This document shows, one piece after another, positions 1 to 10,846 of a stretch of 64,000 nt of DNA (positions within the stretch are counted from its first letter, which is position 1; each line of letters starts with the position of its first letter). Where the stretch lies: positions 372,001 to 436,000 of the forward strand of contig JAGTXZ010000021.1 of the NCBI GenBank assembly GCA_018398575.1, written 5' to 3'. The translations under genes and the position numbers were made by a program. This DNA is from Ampelomyces quisqualis. Taxonomy: Eukaryota > Ascomycota > Dothideomycetes > Pleosporales > Phaeosphaeriaceae. Below the pieces are notes generated by a model. That model had not been told where the DNA came from. It saw nothing but the letters and a program-made list of their open reading frames with translations, and made no database searches.

Positions 1-107
1 CATCTATTGGAATAACAGTATACATGCATAGAAAATAAAAGAAGGTACATATACTCCAGAAAGAGGTGCTCGACACACTTGGCCTGAGCTTCACCATGCT
101 ACATTTC

Positions 108-2007
108 TCATGGAAACTCTTCCTCATCAAAGTCATCAAAGATCCAGTGTTTGCATAGTTTCTCACGTTCCTCCGCAGACTCGGCTGCTTCAAGTGCATC
201 AGCTTTCAGCTTTATCTCCCGTTGCTTTATCTCATCGTACTGCTCCAGGAGCACCCACCCTTCGGGCCCAACGCCGACAACATTCCTGCAAGCTTGAAGC
301 TGTTCGTCTGACTCAACCTATGAAGCGTGCAGACTCAAACACTTGCTCACCTCAGCTTCTGAGAAGGCGATTGGACATGAGGGAGGCCTTGCGTGGTCGC
401 TCGTGGAAGTTGTGAACTCATTCCAAGATTTGGTCGAATTAATCAAGTCGACTTTTAGAGTCACACTATCGCCTTCCCAGGGCGAGTTCGCGTGGTCAAA
501 GAGCTTGCGTCTTAGAGTGCTGAATTCGTGTGTTAGGGCGTCATAGTGTACTGTATTTAACGTTTCCGTCGTTGCGACATAGAAGTAGTGAAGTTGACGC
601 CGACGTAGGAGCAAGACTTCCTGAAACTGTTCGCTATTGCTTAGCTCGTCGAAACAGGGTGGTAGTTCAGGGCCTGTAAGTGATTCTGATACGCTGTCGC
701 CATAATTCTGGAGGCTGTTTGGAATCCCGCATTGCAGAAAGAGCGGGAGTATTGTGCAGTGTTGCCAGTCGATCAGGCCGGTAATACTGAGTTCTTCAGA
801 GATAAATACGTTGTTGGGCTGAAGATCGGGATGTCTTAGCGTTGGGCGGGTAAGGTTTCTACTGTTTGGTGTGAGATATGGCATGGTCTGCAAGTATTTC
901 CCCAGGTCGCCTAAATGCTCAGAGGGTGATTGCTTCTGATAGCCGTAAATCTCTTGATGCAGGCGATGGAAGGGGTGAATCGAACGCCTAAATCTTGTTA
1001 GATATGCAATCTCCTTTCTGGCCCCAGCTTGAAGGGTGGTTGCTGTACCTGAGTCTTGTGGGAAATCAGTTTGGGCTATAAATAGAGTATCAAGTAGTTA
1101 CGAGTAAACGAAAACTAGAAACAGAGGGTAGAACGATGGGGCTAATGTATACATGGTCCACGATCGGTTTGGATATTGAGCCTTTTTTCATGCCACAAGG
1201 CAAGTCTTGTGTCAGGATCGATGCAGAAGCGGGTATCGCGTGCAGATTCTGCGATCGGAACATCGATCTTGTTGAACCCAGCTGGCAGGTCATCAATGTA
1301 CAAACTACCGCTTGCCGGAAATTTAAGAGTGAAGAGTCGAGACTCCAATTCCACAAGGTTAGTGACGACATCGATTTTAGCTTTTTCAGACAGGTCAAAC
1401 CAGATGTCACCCAAGTTCTTTCCGCGAACCAGCTCGATAAACAGGTATTCGGTTCCAGCAGCATTCTCCTGTGTGGTAGAATAACTGTAAACCTTGGGTA
1501 CCGGTATATTGTGCGAGCGGAGGAAATTCATCGTCGCGACTTCGCTGGCTACGACGAGGTGCTTTGGCTCCGTAACGGGGTAAGGGATGCGTCCGACAAA
1601 CTGAAAGCCATCACGCATGGTAATAAGAAAGGTTCGATTAAAGCCCCCCTCAGCAAGTCTTTTCAAACTTAGCCACATCTTGCACTTTTCGAATGACGGC
1701 TGCTGCTGCAAGGCGCTTAAATTCTGGTACATTGAAAGCACGTCTTCTCTCGGCGTGGTTCGGGAGATCATTCCAGCTTGAGGCCACACTCAGTATCAGC
1801 AAAACTTGTAAGAATGAGATGAACAAACATCTATCGCCCCGAGGTGTACTCGAATAGCTCAGAGGGGTCGTCGATCAAGCGGCCAGCCAGCGAACGAGTC
1901 AATTGTGTGAATGGACGTCTAGCTTTGAGGAGTGAGGTTTCTCGGGAAAAGGAATGGGAGAGTGACTCAAATGCTCGGCGACTGTTGGCGTTGCAAGCGA
2001 ACCACAT
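108..2007 (-). pseudogene. Aminoglycoside-phosphotransferase-like (APH fold) kinase, disabled
   Basis: Reading right to left, a complete APH-type fungal phosphotransferase can be followed. It has an N-terminal stretch with LFEYTSGR, a core reading AEGGFNRTFLITM, the catalytic loop RHPDLQPNN, then GLIDWQH, and an acidic tail HWIFDDFDEEEF at 108. Predicted exons are 2007-1829, 1776-1153 and 1075-108, with introns of 52 and 77 bp. Three lesions block translation. TAG at 1831-1833 sits where the family has Trp in TSGRWIW. One extra base near 1657-1660 shifts FEKLAEGG. A TAG at 318-320 falls inside the C-terminal helix region, after which the frame continues cleanly to the tail. Both nonsense changes fit CpA to TpA transitions, the bias of repeat-induced point mutation. 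The family is known from fungal genomes as unassigned small-molecule or protein kinase-like enzymes, so substrate is unknown. That these are real lesions rather than assembly errors is inferred. Confidence 0.8.
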
Positions 2008-2511
2008 AACGTGATTTGCATAGAGAGTGGCAGCGCGAAGACTTAGCGGCAGACGCGTACGCTTGGACCACTCGTGGCAATAGGGACTGTGTTGAGTGGT
2101 GAAGGAGAGCCGAGCTGCTACTTACCTAGACAGCAGACTGTCACTCCAGGTCATGACACATCTACGTCTGAGCGAGACATATGAGCCATGTGCGCTGAAG
2201 CTTGTAGAGCCGGTGAACTGACAATTAGTACTGAGCTGAGAGCTCATCTCTTCGGGTACCGAGAGATAAAGTACACACAGGCAAATAATGCACGTACATA
2301 AGCTTTCTGGGGATCAAAAAAAAGTATAATACATGCGAGAGAAAATAAGGGTAAGCGTCTCAAAATATGTGACGATGGGATGCTCGTGTGCAGACCACGC
2401 TTTTGTGCGTGAACCCGCTCAGCGCCTCGCTATGCTCATATCCAAAAAGTAAAGGATCTTCATCAACGCCGTATATGCACCTTGTCTCATTCAGCTCTTC
2501 GGCCTGCAGCG
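2008..2511. other. Intergenic, nothing recognised
   Basis: About 500 bp between the APH pseudogene and the CDC16 stop. I see no convincing ORF, repeat or RNA gene. It should hold the promoter of the pseudogene and the CDC16 3' UTR. Confidence 0.5.
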
Positions 2512-4459
2512 TTAATCATCCGAGTCCACAACCATGCTCTCCTCAAGCTGACTCATGTCCTCCGCCGCCATGCCCTGCGCATGTCTTCTTCTTCGTCCTC
2601 CACGTCGACCAGCAACGCGATTCTGTTCAATCTCCTTCAAGCGGCCGTGGAGTCTGCGATCCATCTCTTCAATCTCCTCGTCCCCTTTGTCGTCATCTGC
2701 CAACTCCTCCACATGCTCGTGTTCGATCTTCTTCTGGATGTCGGTCTCCGAGAGGGCGCGGTTCAGCAGGTCTGTGGCCATGGGATCTTGGGGCGAGACG
2801 GCGAGAGCTTTGTGTAGCTCGGCAACTGCAAGCCAGGATTCGCCCATCTCCATGAGTACGATGGCCTTTGATGTGTGCACGCTCACGTCTTTCGTGCATC
2901 CACGCAGAACTTCACTGAAAGCGGCAAGAGCCTCCTCGAGTTGTTTATGCTGACGCAGTGCGTGTCCGAGGTTTATCCGTGTGGGAATGAGAGCGTCTGG
3001 CTCTGCTTCGTTTTGCTCGGAGTAGTGCAGCGCGCGGCGGAAGAACTGGATGGCCTCGGGAAAGTGGCCGTCGTTGTAGTATACGACTCCGAGCTCGTTG
3101 AGCACGAGTGGGTCCGTCTCACACAGATCATATGCAGTCTTGAGATATTCACGTGCGAGGGAGAGATTGTTGAGTTGCAGGTTCTGCATGCCAAGGAAAA
3201 GTTGCGGTAGGTGAGTGCCCTGGAATAGTCTCGCGGCTGTCGAATACGCTGAGATGGCTTGGTCGTGTTCGCCCTCGGCAGCAAAGGTGTGCGCAAAGCC
3301 TATCCAGGCCGGTCCGAAGTGCGGATCCATCATTGAAGACTTGGAAAAGTAGCGGCGTGCTTCTGCTATCCGACCGATGGCGAGGTAGTAGACACCTACT
3401 GCAAGCCATGAGCAGGCCTCTTGTGGATTTGAGTCGGCGAGGTCGTGGGCAAGAAGAAAGAGCGTGTTCGTCTGGCCGAGTTCGTGCAGAGAGGCGAGAT
3501 GTACCGGCATGACGTTGAAGTTGTACTTGTCGTTCTCGAGGACGGAGGAGGTGAGCGCGAGCGCGTCGCGGAAGCGGCAGTGGGTGAACATGAGGTCAGC
3601 CTTTGCGAGAAGAATGTCGGGGTTGGCGGCGAGGTTGTAGTGCGTGCTCAGGGTCTCGGTCGCGCTCGCAAACTCTTCCGGCTTGGTGTACTTGGACAGG
3701 CGGGTGGTGTAGAGCGTCTTGGTGAACTGGGCGGCTTCTTGCGACAGCGAGGGGTTGTTGGCGACGGTGATGGTGTCGAAGTCGAGCGAGTCGAGAAACG
3801 TCCACTCCTCGTCAGGTGACATGAGCGAGTTGGCCATGAGGGCGTCGAAGGCCTCGAAGCACTGCACGTCGATCTGCACGGCCGTCTTGTAGCAGTCCTT
3901 GGCCCGGTCGAACGAGTTCTGCTTGGCAAAGCACACGCCGCGCAGATAGCACATGCCGGCCTCGGACTTGATGCTGGCCGTGTCTTCGTGGTCGCGCTCC
4001 TCGCTCGTGGGCAGCCGCTCGTTGCGCGCGCCCGTCTTGCCGTGCCTGGCGCCCGCGCGCGCGTTGACGTCGACATGCCGCAGCTTCTGCCGCGCGCTCC
4101 CCGGGGCGGAGATGAGGTGGGTGGGGTTCTTGTCGCCGAGGATCTGCAGGGCTTCGTCCAGCTTGCCCAGCTTGATGGAGCAGTGCGCGGCGAGATAGCG
4201 ACACGAGGGGCTGCGGCCGGTGAGGCTGCCGCGGGCAAGCAGCGACTGTGTGCGGTTGTAGTTGCCCGTGTTGAAGTGGGCCTGCGCCAGCCAGAACGCG
4301 TCGTTGTCGTCATCTTGTGCGGGTGTCAGTGAAGGGCCGCATCATGTGCTCGGGGCGCGTACTGCTAAGGGCCAGCAGCTTGTCGGCTACAAATATGGCC
4401 GTGTCGTACTGGTGCCGGTTGAGGGCCTCTTGCCGCCAGTCGCGCAGATATTTTTCCAT
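2512..4459 (-). CDS. CDC16: Anaphase-promoting complex subunit CDC16 (APC6, Cut9)
   Basis: Subunit of the anaphase-promoting complex/cyclosome, the nuclear E3 ubiquitin ligase that drives mitotic exit. It is a tetratricopeptide scaffold. Exons 4459-4363 and 4313-2512, joined by a 49-bp intron (GTACGC...ACAAG), give 632 aa, normal for the family. The N-terminus MEKYLRDWRQEALNRHQYD and the repeated TPR helices in the second half (for example LNELGVVYYNDGHFPEAIQF) identify it. The start is fixed because the ATG at 4459 opens the conserved YLRDWRQ motif right at the N-terminus. The C-terminus is acidic and ends VVDSDD. Between residues about 90 and 150 there is a charged, low-complexity linker (ARAGARHGKTGARNER). 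The gene is divergent from YJU2 across a 277-bp spacer, so both may share a constitutive promoter. Confidence 0.93.
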
Positions 4460-4736
4460 GCTGTCTGCGTCATGCACCAAAGTATTAGCCTATGTTGCAT
4501 AAGAATACGTCTGCAACGGGTCGGGTCTGCGGTTGCTGCGCGTGTGCTGGTGTTGCGGCTTCTGCGTGCGTGGTTGCGCCAGCCTGACGCGCGAGCATGT
4601 GAGCGGGACGCGGGGTGACGCAGCGCCACAGGGAAGCCGCCTTAGTCAGGTCTTAGTCAGCTGGTTCCGCCTTTACGCCTACCTTCACCTTCACGCACCT
4701 TCACGCACCCTCACTCACATTCTCCACACCGCCGTC
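4460..4736. promoter_or_regulatory. Divergent CDC16/YJU2 promoter
   Basis: 277 bp separating the two start codons. The YJU2-proximal 60 bp is a pyrimidine-rich tract with repeated CTTCAC units (4680-4735), as often seen just upstream of fungal housekeeping starts. No TATA box is visible. Role inferred from position only. Confidence 0.5.
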
Positions 4737-5600
4737 ATGTCGGAACGCAAAGTCCTCACCAAGTACTACCCCCCCGACTTCGACCCCTCCAAAATCACAC
4801 GCCAGCGCGGCCCCAAAAATGCCGGCCCGAAACTGCAGACCGTCCGCCTCATGGCCCCGTTTTCCATGAAGTGCACGCATTGCGGCGAGTTCATCTACAA
4901 GGGTCGCAAGTTCAACGCGCGCAAAGAGACGACTGAAGAGAAATACTACAACATCACCATCTTCCGCTTCTACATCCGCTGCACGCGATGCTCGGGCGAG
5001 ATCACCTTCAAGACCGATCCCAAGAACATGGACTATGAGTGCGAGAAGGGCGCGAAGAGGAATTTCGAGCCATGGCGAGAGTCGAAGCTCGCAGAGGAGA
5101 CCGAAGAGGAGCGCCTCGACAGGCTGGAGAAGGAGGAGGCAGAGCGAGATGCCATGAAAGAGCTCGAGACCAAGGTCCTAGATGCCAAGACCGAGATGGC
5201 TATTGCAGACGCCCTCGACGAGATCAGGTCGCGAAATGCTCGGTTGGAAAAGGCAGACCGTGACGGTGTAGAGCCCACGGTTGAGCCTGATCCGGCAGAA
5301 GACCGGAGAAAACGGCAGGACGAGGAAGATGCTGAGGCTGCGCGACAGGCTTTTGCTAGCCGAAGCATGCCAGACCTCGGCGAGGAAGTCATCGAGGAAG
5401 ACATGATGGATGTGCCATTGGAAGCCCCTCCTACAACAACCTTCTCCAAGAAGCCCAAGGAGAAGAAGGACTTTGGAGCTGCGCTTGGCATCAAGAAGAA
5501 AGCAGCCGCTCCTGGCCCCGCGCCACTCGTCAAGGCGCCAGCACCAGCTTCTAAGCTGTCTACCATGCTTGTTGCAGGCTACGACAGCGACGACGACTGA
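4737..5600 (+). CDS. YJU2: Splicing factor YJU2 (CWC16/CCDC94 family)
   Basis: A step-one splicing factor that joins the NineTeen complex on the activated spliceosome and helps the first transesterification. Single exon, 287 aa. The N-terminus MSERKVLTKYYPPDFDPSKI is nearly identical to the animal and yeast proteins. It is followed by two CxxC zinc-binding pairs (CTHCGEFIYKG and CTRCSGEITFKT) and the FNARKET signature. The downstream half is a charged coiled coil, then a disordered tail with an AP-rich stretch and the acidic end YDSDDD. The frame stays open upstream, but 4737 is chosen because MSERK is the family start. CDC16 lies divergently upstream. Confidence 0.94.
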   Translation: MSERKVLTKYYPPDFDPSKITRQRGPKNAGPKLQTVRLMAPFSMKCTHCGEFIYKGRKFNARKETTEEKYYNITIFRFYIRCTRCSGEITFKTDPKNMDYECEKGAKRNFEPWRESKLAEETEEERLDRLEKEEAERDAMKELETKVLDAKTEMAIADALDEIRSRNARLEKADRDGVEPTVEPDPAEDRRKRQDEEDAEAARQAFASRSMPDLGEEVIEEDMMDVPLEAPPTTTFSKKPKEKKDFGAALGIKKKAAAPGPAPLVKAPAPASKLSTMLVAGYDSDDD

Positions 5601-6108
5601 TTTGCTATCTCATTCTCCCTCGGTGATTAAATTCGCTGGCGCAATTTGATACAAAATCGACGCATTCTGAATTGCCCGAGGCAATCATCCACTACATGGT
5701 AGTACAATGTCGAGTACTTGCTAGAGTCAGTGGTCGAAGAGGGACCTGCGAATCGTTGCTCGCGCACTGACTTTGTTCCGAGATTCCAGACGTTCGAAAG
5801 GTGCCTGCGCCCCCTGCACGACGGAGAAATAGTATCCATATTCCATGCTACGTTAATATATCCCCACACCTTGGAACACTATCCGCGTCGCTCGCATAGA
5901 TCAGGTGTGTCTCTCCGCAGTTGCTATATCGAAACTATTCGTCTAGGTCGTATCTGTACCGAGGGACAAGATGCTGCATTCATCGTCCCTACAAAGGTGT
6001 CATATGCCCATTTGCCGTGGACTAACAGTACCTAGACGAATCATCAGCACTTAGTTGACTTATTACTGCGCTTCTCCCCTTAAATTCGTCGTCGCCAGCA
6101 CTGGAATC
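5601..6108. other. Intergenic, nothing recognised
   Basis: About 500 bp holding the YJU2 3' UTR and the promoter of the secreted GH43 gene. No ORF or repeat that I can support. Confidence 0.5.
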
Positions 6109-7137
6109 ATGCGACTACTATCAGCCCTTGCGCTGCTACCGAGCATCCTCGCGCTACCCTCTCGGCCACTAGACTTCACTAGCTACCGTATTGCACAACG
6201 TGTCGATGCCTCACTTACAGGATACCTTGGCGTCTTCTTTCTTGGCGACAAACCATCGGTGTACCTCTTCCTGTCTAATGGCAACAATGCCAACTCCATG
6301 GTTGCCCTCAACAAAGGCCAGCCAGTCATTAACCCCACCAAGGGAACGACCGGTGTACGTGATCCGTCAATAATACCAGGCAGCGGTGCAGAGGCGGGTA
6401 AGAGGTGGTACATCATCGGCACAGATCTCAACATTGGAAAAACCACGTGGGATGCCGCTCAACGCAAAGGTTCTCGCAGCATCTTCGTCTGGGAAAGTAC
6501 AGACCTCGTCACCTGGACTAACGAGCGCCTCGTCACCGTCGAGGACGCCACCGCAGGTATGGTCTGGGCGCCCAGCGCCATCTGGGACGACTCCAAAAGC
6601 CAGTACTTTGTCCACTGGGCATCAAAATTCTATCCAACATCCGACCCAAATCACACCGGTTCTCCATCGTCTATTCGCATACGTCATGCATATACATCTG
6701 ATTTCAAAACATTCTCGGCTCCACAAGATTACATCAATAAATCTCCAACCAACATCATCGACCTCGAAATCTTGCCCCTCGGCAACAACGCCTACGCGCG
6801 CTTCATGAAAGACGAATCTGCCAAGACAGTATTCACGGAAATCAGCACCAACGGCTTGTTCGGTACATGGACTCGTCCAGCGGGTCCCAGCGCAGTCATT
6901 GCAAGCGGCGTCGAGGGCCCCGCGGTGTACTGGGATAATCAAGTCGCTGGCAAAGCACACTTGTTGTTGGACTTTTACGGGAGTGACGGATATAGGCCGT
7001 ATGAAGCGGTAGATGTGAAGAGCGGCAAGTGGAGCGCAAGTGACAGAGGAGAGTGGCCGAAGAATTTGAGACATGGGAGTGTGTTGCCGATTACGGGGGC
7101 GCAGGTGGAGGGATTGAGGACGAAGTGGGGCACTTGA
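6109..7137 (+). CDS. Secreted glycoside hydrolase family 43-like enzyme
   Basis: Predicted secreted hydrolase of arabinose- or xylose-containing plant polysaccharides. The 342-aa product starts with a signal peptide (residues 1-15, cut near SILA/LPSRP). The five-bladed beta-propeller signatures follow in order: GVRDPSII near residues 82-89, with the Asp expected as catalytic base; WAPSAIWD at 153-160; and DLEIL at 218-222, whose Glu is in the usual acid position. RHGSVLPIT near the end also fits the family. No carbohydrate-binding module is present. The ATG at 6109 is chosen over an in-frame codon 54 bp upstream because it opens the signal peptide directly. Single exon. The exact GH43 subfamily and substrate (arabinofuranosidase or xylosidase) cannot be told from motifs. 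Confidence 0.82.
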   Translation: MRLLSALALLPSILALPSRPLDFTSYRIAQRVDASLTGYLGVFFLGDKPSVYLFLSNGNNANSMVALNKGQPVINPTKGTTGVRDPSIIPGSGAEAGKRWYIIGTDLNIGKTTWDAAQRKGSRSIFVWESTDLVTWTNERLVTVEDATAGMVWAPSAIWDDSKSQYFVHWASKFYPTSDPNHTGSPSSIRIRHAYTSDFKTFSAPQDYINKSPTNIIDLEILPLGNNAYARFMKDESAKTVFTEISTNGLFGTWTRPAGPSAVIASGVEGPAVYWDNQVAGKAHLLLDFYGSDGYRPYEAVDVKSGKWSASDRGEWPKNLRHGSVLPITGAQVEGLRTKWGT

Positions 7138-7863
7138 GGTATCGGGGGAGGTTAGAAGGGGCTAGGACGATGCTGGCGACTCGCGAGTAGAGAGATTGCA
7201 CTGTGAGCGAGGTTGCAAGGGTGATGTACTATCCCCATACCTGTCCAAAACCTCTGCACAAAACTCATGTCACCTTACCCCCGTTACGAGAGCACATGAT
7301 AAAACGTTGCCTTGGCGTGCAAAACACATTCCGACGTCGTGAGTGAATCATGTACCGGTCAAACTCGGGGAGGTGCGCAATGAGATGAGGGGGGAGAGTG
7401 GACCAGCCAAACATATTGGCGATGGGGAATGATTCAGGACTCACTGGCAGCCCGTGACTCTAAGATCCAGTACCTATAGTCGACCGCGAGCAATGGAAAG
7501 GGAGGAGAATGTACGAAGTAAATTGACACACAGAGCTGACCGTGTGAAGTCAGAATTCCTAGATCCATCCACCGCTAAGCTCTGTCCTCCGATGTTGGGG
7601 AAGACCCCCGAGAACATATGTAAGCCGGCCACTGAACAGGCGGCTTTAGACTAGGACAGAACATGCAGCCGTCTGAACACAAATGACTGCTAGGTCTGGT
7701 GTGAACGAGTATTGGGTTGCTTCACGTACTGGTATTGCACTAGCTGTCGACACGCTGCCATGTTGAGCATGTGCAGCTCTCTCAAATTCGCGACTGAGCC
7801 CAAACGCCGAGGCTATGCATAATAAGGAACACTCAAGTTGAAGAACAATGAGGCGGCTTGGGA
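7138..7863. other. Intergenic, nothing recognised
   Basis: About 730 bp between the GH43 stop and the SRP54 stop (convergent ends). Only short, unsupported ORFs; no repeat seen. Confidence 0.5.
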
Positions 7864-9531
7864 TCACCGTCTTCCACCACGACCAGCACCAGGGCTTCCA
7901 CCTCCCATACCCCCCATTCCGCCCATGCCTCCCATTCCGCCCATCATCTTCATCATGGCGTTCATGTCCATGCCGCCTAGCGCCGACATGTCCGGCATAC
8001 CTCCACCGCCACCTGCACCTCCACCACCTCCCAGCATCTTCATCATTGCACCGAGATCCGGCATGCCACCACCGCCGCCACGGCCGGCTGCGCCACCCAT
8101 ACTTTGCATGCGCTTTTGCATGGCCGCCAGTTGTTGCTGCTTGTTGCCGCCGCCCATGGCTCCCTGCGCTTTCTGCATGTTTGCCATGCCGCCCTTCATT
8201 TTCTTGGCCATGCCAGCCATCATGCGGTGCTGGGTAAGGAGTTCCTCGACTTCCCGAACCGAAGTGCCTGATCCGCGTGCTATCCGTGTCATCCGTGTGG
8301 GTTGCTCGACGAACATTTTACCATCGGATTCTAGCTCTTTCTCGGTCATGCTGTCGCAGATGTAAATCATGCGCTTGAGCTTGGCGCCACCCTCCTCATC
8401 GTCCATGCCACCCATCATGCTGCTGAGTCCGGGGATCATGCCAGCCATTTTCGATAGCGGCCCCATCTTCATGATGTTGGAGAGCTGGTCGCGCAAGTCC
8501 TTGATGGTGAAGATGCCTTGGGTGATGTGCTTCATGGTGTCCTTTTGGTCGAGCTTGAGTGATTGTACGTGCTCGACAAGCCCCTGGACGTCCCCCATGC
8601 CGAGCAATTTCGAAACGAACGGCTCGGGACTGAACCGTTCGAGGTCCAGCATGTGCTCTCCGTTACCGATGAAGACAATCGGTGTGTGTGTTGCTGCAAC
8701 GGCTGAAATGGCACCACCGCCAGCGGCGGCACCGTCCGTCTTTGTGATGACAATGGCTCCGAAGTCTGCTGCCTCCTTGAACGCGCGCGCCTGACCTTCC
8801 GCTGCTTGACCGATTGTCGCATCGAGCACCATGATGGTCTGGTCGGGCGTCACAGCGTTCTGAATCTGCACCATTTCGTCAAACAGGTCCTGCTCTTGCC
8901 TGTGTCGACCTGAAGTATCCACAATAATGATCTCGAATCGCTCCTTCTTGAACTTGTCGACACCCTCGGCAGCCACAATGACTGGATCTGTCTGTGTGTG
9001 AGAACCAAAGTACGGAATCTTTGCCTTGGTCGCGTTCTGCTTCAGTTGGTCGAAAGCACCGGCACGGAAGGTATCCGCGCACACCAAGCACGCCTTGAAG
9101 CCTCTCGCCTGGTACCATCGCGCCAGCTTGGTACATGTCGTGGTCTTTCCGGAACCCTGCAGACCAACAAACATGATGACGTTTGCCTTGCCCTTGCGCG
9201 GCTTGAATGGTTCGGCGTGGGGGTCGACGAGCTTGACGAGCTCATCAAAGACGGCTTTCTGGATCACGCGCTTCTTGTTGACGCCGGGCGCAAGGTGCTT
9301 GAAGTCGACGGATCGCTTGATAGACTGGCGGAGGTTCATAACGAGCTTGACGTTCACATCGGCTTCGACGAGGGCGTTGGAGATCTCCTTGACCATGGCT
9401 TCGAAGGCCTGCGACTGTCAGTTAGATTACCATAGGGGCGAAGGCATCCCTACCTTCTCATCGAGGTTTTGCGACCTCGTGAGGTCATTGACCGCGGCAT
9501 TGATGCGCCGCCCGAGATCTTGAAGCACCAT
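7864..9531 (-). CDS. SRP54: Signal recognition particle GTPase SRP54
   Basis: Cytosolic GTPase that binds signal sequences and SRP RNA and delivers ribosomes to the ER. Exons 9531-9454 and 9408-7864, split by a 45-bp intron just after NLDEK, encode 540 aa. The N domain opens MVLQDLGRRINAAVNDLT. The G domain shows GLQGSGKTTTCTKLARW, the DTFRAGAFDQLKQNA insertion element, DTSGRH and TKTDGAAAGG. The methionine-rich M domain follows. The C-terminal 60 residues are an extreme Gly/Met run (repeated GGMGGM), longer than the core fold needs; this is common in fungal SRP54 but variable. RRP15 is divergent across 195 bp. Start chosen because the first exon encodes the conserved N-domain helix. Confidence 0.95.
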
Positions 9532-9726
9532 GGTTGTGGTTGTACTTAGTTGTCGTCAGGAGTGGATGTTCGTGACGACGGCTGGGAGATGCAGGTGTGG
9601 TGTGGGGAATTGTCGGCCCCGCGCTTGGCGTCGGTGAATGAACGCTTGGAACGCCGATGATTGGGAACTTTTTCTGTCGCGCGAACTTTGGTCTTTGCGA
9701 CAACGATTTCGACTTTGACAGCCACA
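9532..9726. promoter_or_regulatory. Divergent SRP54/RRP15 promoter
   Basis: 195 bp between the start codons of two translation-related genes. It must contain both transcription starts. No TATA box seen. Shared control of secretion and ribosome production is plausible but inferred only from position. Confidence 0.5.
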
Positions 9727-10746
9727 ATGGTCAACACGTCACTGAAACGAAGACGGACCGAAGACCAGTTGCGCGGAAAGGTGCCAAAGAAGGAGAAGAA
9801 GAAGGTCAAGAAGCAAAAGTTTTACCACAGTTCGAGTGAGGACGAAGGCGGCGCGAGAGATGCTCCGCTCGATTACAAGCGCGCAGTAGAAGAGAGTGAC
9901 GACGAGCCATTCGAGCCCACCGGTGCAAATGCAACGCTGCCAAATCCCAAGGATGCACCGAAATCTGCGAAGAAAGCTGCCAAGTCTGCACCAAAAGATG
10001 TCACGAAGCCAGCATCGATGGCTTCAAGCAGCGCACCCGTGAAAGCAACACCAAAGCACTCGCTGAAACTGTCTGTAAAGTCTGTTCTCAAGAAGACTGC
10101 GCCGGCGAAAGAGCTCGAGGCTGGCGACGAAGTAGACGACTCACCCGGTGACGACGAGGAGGATGAATCAGAACTCGAGGCGGACGAGTTTGACGTAGAA
10201 GACTCGGAATCAGACGCCTCAGACGGATCAGAGACTTCAACGGTCGCCGCGCGCAAAGTACGGAAACGCAACGACCCCGAAGCCTTCGCGACATCCATGT
10301 CGAAAATCCTCAACACCAAGCTCACGACCACGAAACGCTCTGAGCCAATCTTATCCCGCTCCAAGGACGCGCAGACAGCCAACAAGGAGATTGCGGATAG
10401 CAAGCTATCGGAAAAAGCCCGGCGTCAAATTGTCGCGGAAAGGAAAGCTGCGCAGGACAAGGGCCGTGTCAAGGATGTTCTCGGCTTGAATGACGCGAGC
10501 ATCAGCACGGCAGAGACTACGGCGGCCGAAAAAGCACTGCGAAGGACGGCGCAGAAGGGTGTCATCAAGCTGTTCAACGCTGTGCGAGCAGCTCAAGTCA
10601 AGGGCGAACTTGCCGAGAAGGAATCCAAGGCACAGAATATCGTTGGCATGGATCAGAGAGAAGAAAAGGTCAAGGAGATGAGCAAGCAGGGCTTCCTTGA
10701 TATGATCACGGGCGGAGCGAAGAAGGAGGGAACCGTTGGAGCCTAG
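9727..10746 (+). CDS. RRP15: Ribosomal RNA-processing protein RRP15
   Basis: Nucleolar factor for pre-60S ribosome maturation (27S rRNA processing). 339 aa, single exon. The N-terminal 180 residues are disordered, first lysine-rich (KKEKKKVKKQKFYHSSSEDE, a likely nucleolar signal), then Ala/Lys-rich, then strongly acidic. The conserved Rrp15p domain follows: FATSMSKILNTKL, ILSRSKD, EKARRQIVAERKAAQDKGRV, and KALRRTAQKGVIKLFNAV. The ATG at 9727 sits in a good context (CACAATGG) and begins the basic N-terminus; the frame is open further upstream but without family similarity. Ends only 100 bp from the convergent YAH1 stop. Confidence 0.9.
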   Translation: MVNTSLKRRRTEDQLRGKVPKKEKKKVKKQKFYHSSSEDEGGARDAPLDYKRAVEESDDEPFEPTGANATLPNPKDAPKSAKKAAKSAPKDVTKPASMASSSAPVKATPKHSLKLSVKSVLKKTAPAKELEAGDEVDDSPGDDEEDESELEADEFDVEDSESDASDGSETSTVAARKVRKRNDPEAFATSMSKILNTKLTTTKRSEPILSRSKDAQTANKEIADSKLSEKARRQIVAERKAAQDKGRVKDVLGLNDASISTAETTAAEKALRRTAQKGVIKLFNAVRAAQVKGELAEKESKAQNIVGMDQREEKVKEMSKQGFLDMITGGAKKEGTVGA

Positions 10747-10846
10747 ACATGGACGACGTGGATACTATGTAGCAAGACAAATCAAGCATGGCAAGTCATG
10801 GAGAGGCGGCAATGGAGCAGAGTGGGTATAAGATTCATGGATGATT

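Noticed and set aside
318..353. 33-bp intron (GTGAGC...CATAG) that would remove the TAG at 318-320 in the APH gene
   Set aside because: It would be in frame, but it is shorter than any other intron in the window, lacks a branch site, and the gene carries two other lesions.
3445..4332. Plus-strand and other minus-frame ORFs across CDC16
   Set aside because: GC-rich shadow frames of the CDC16 coding sequence.
7838..9523. Plus-strand ORFs across SRP54, including a Pro-rich one
   Set aside because: Antisense shadows; the Pro-rich frame is the complement of the Gly/Met tail.
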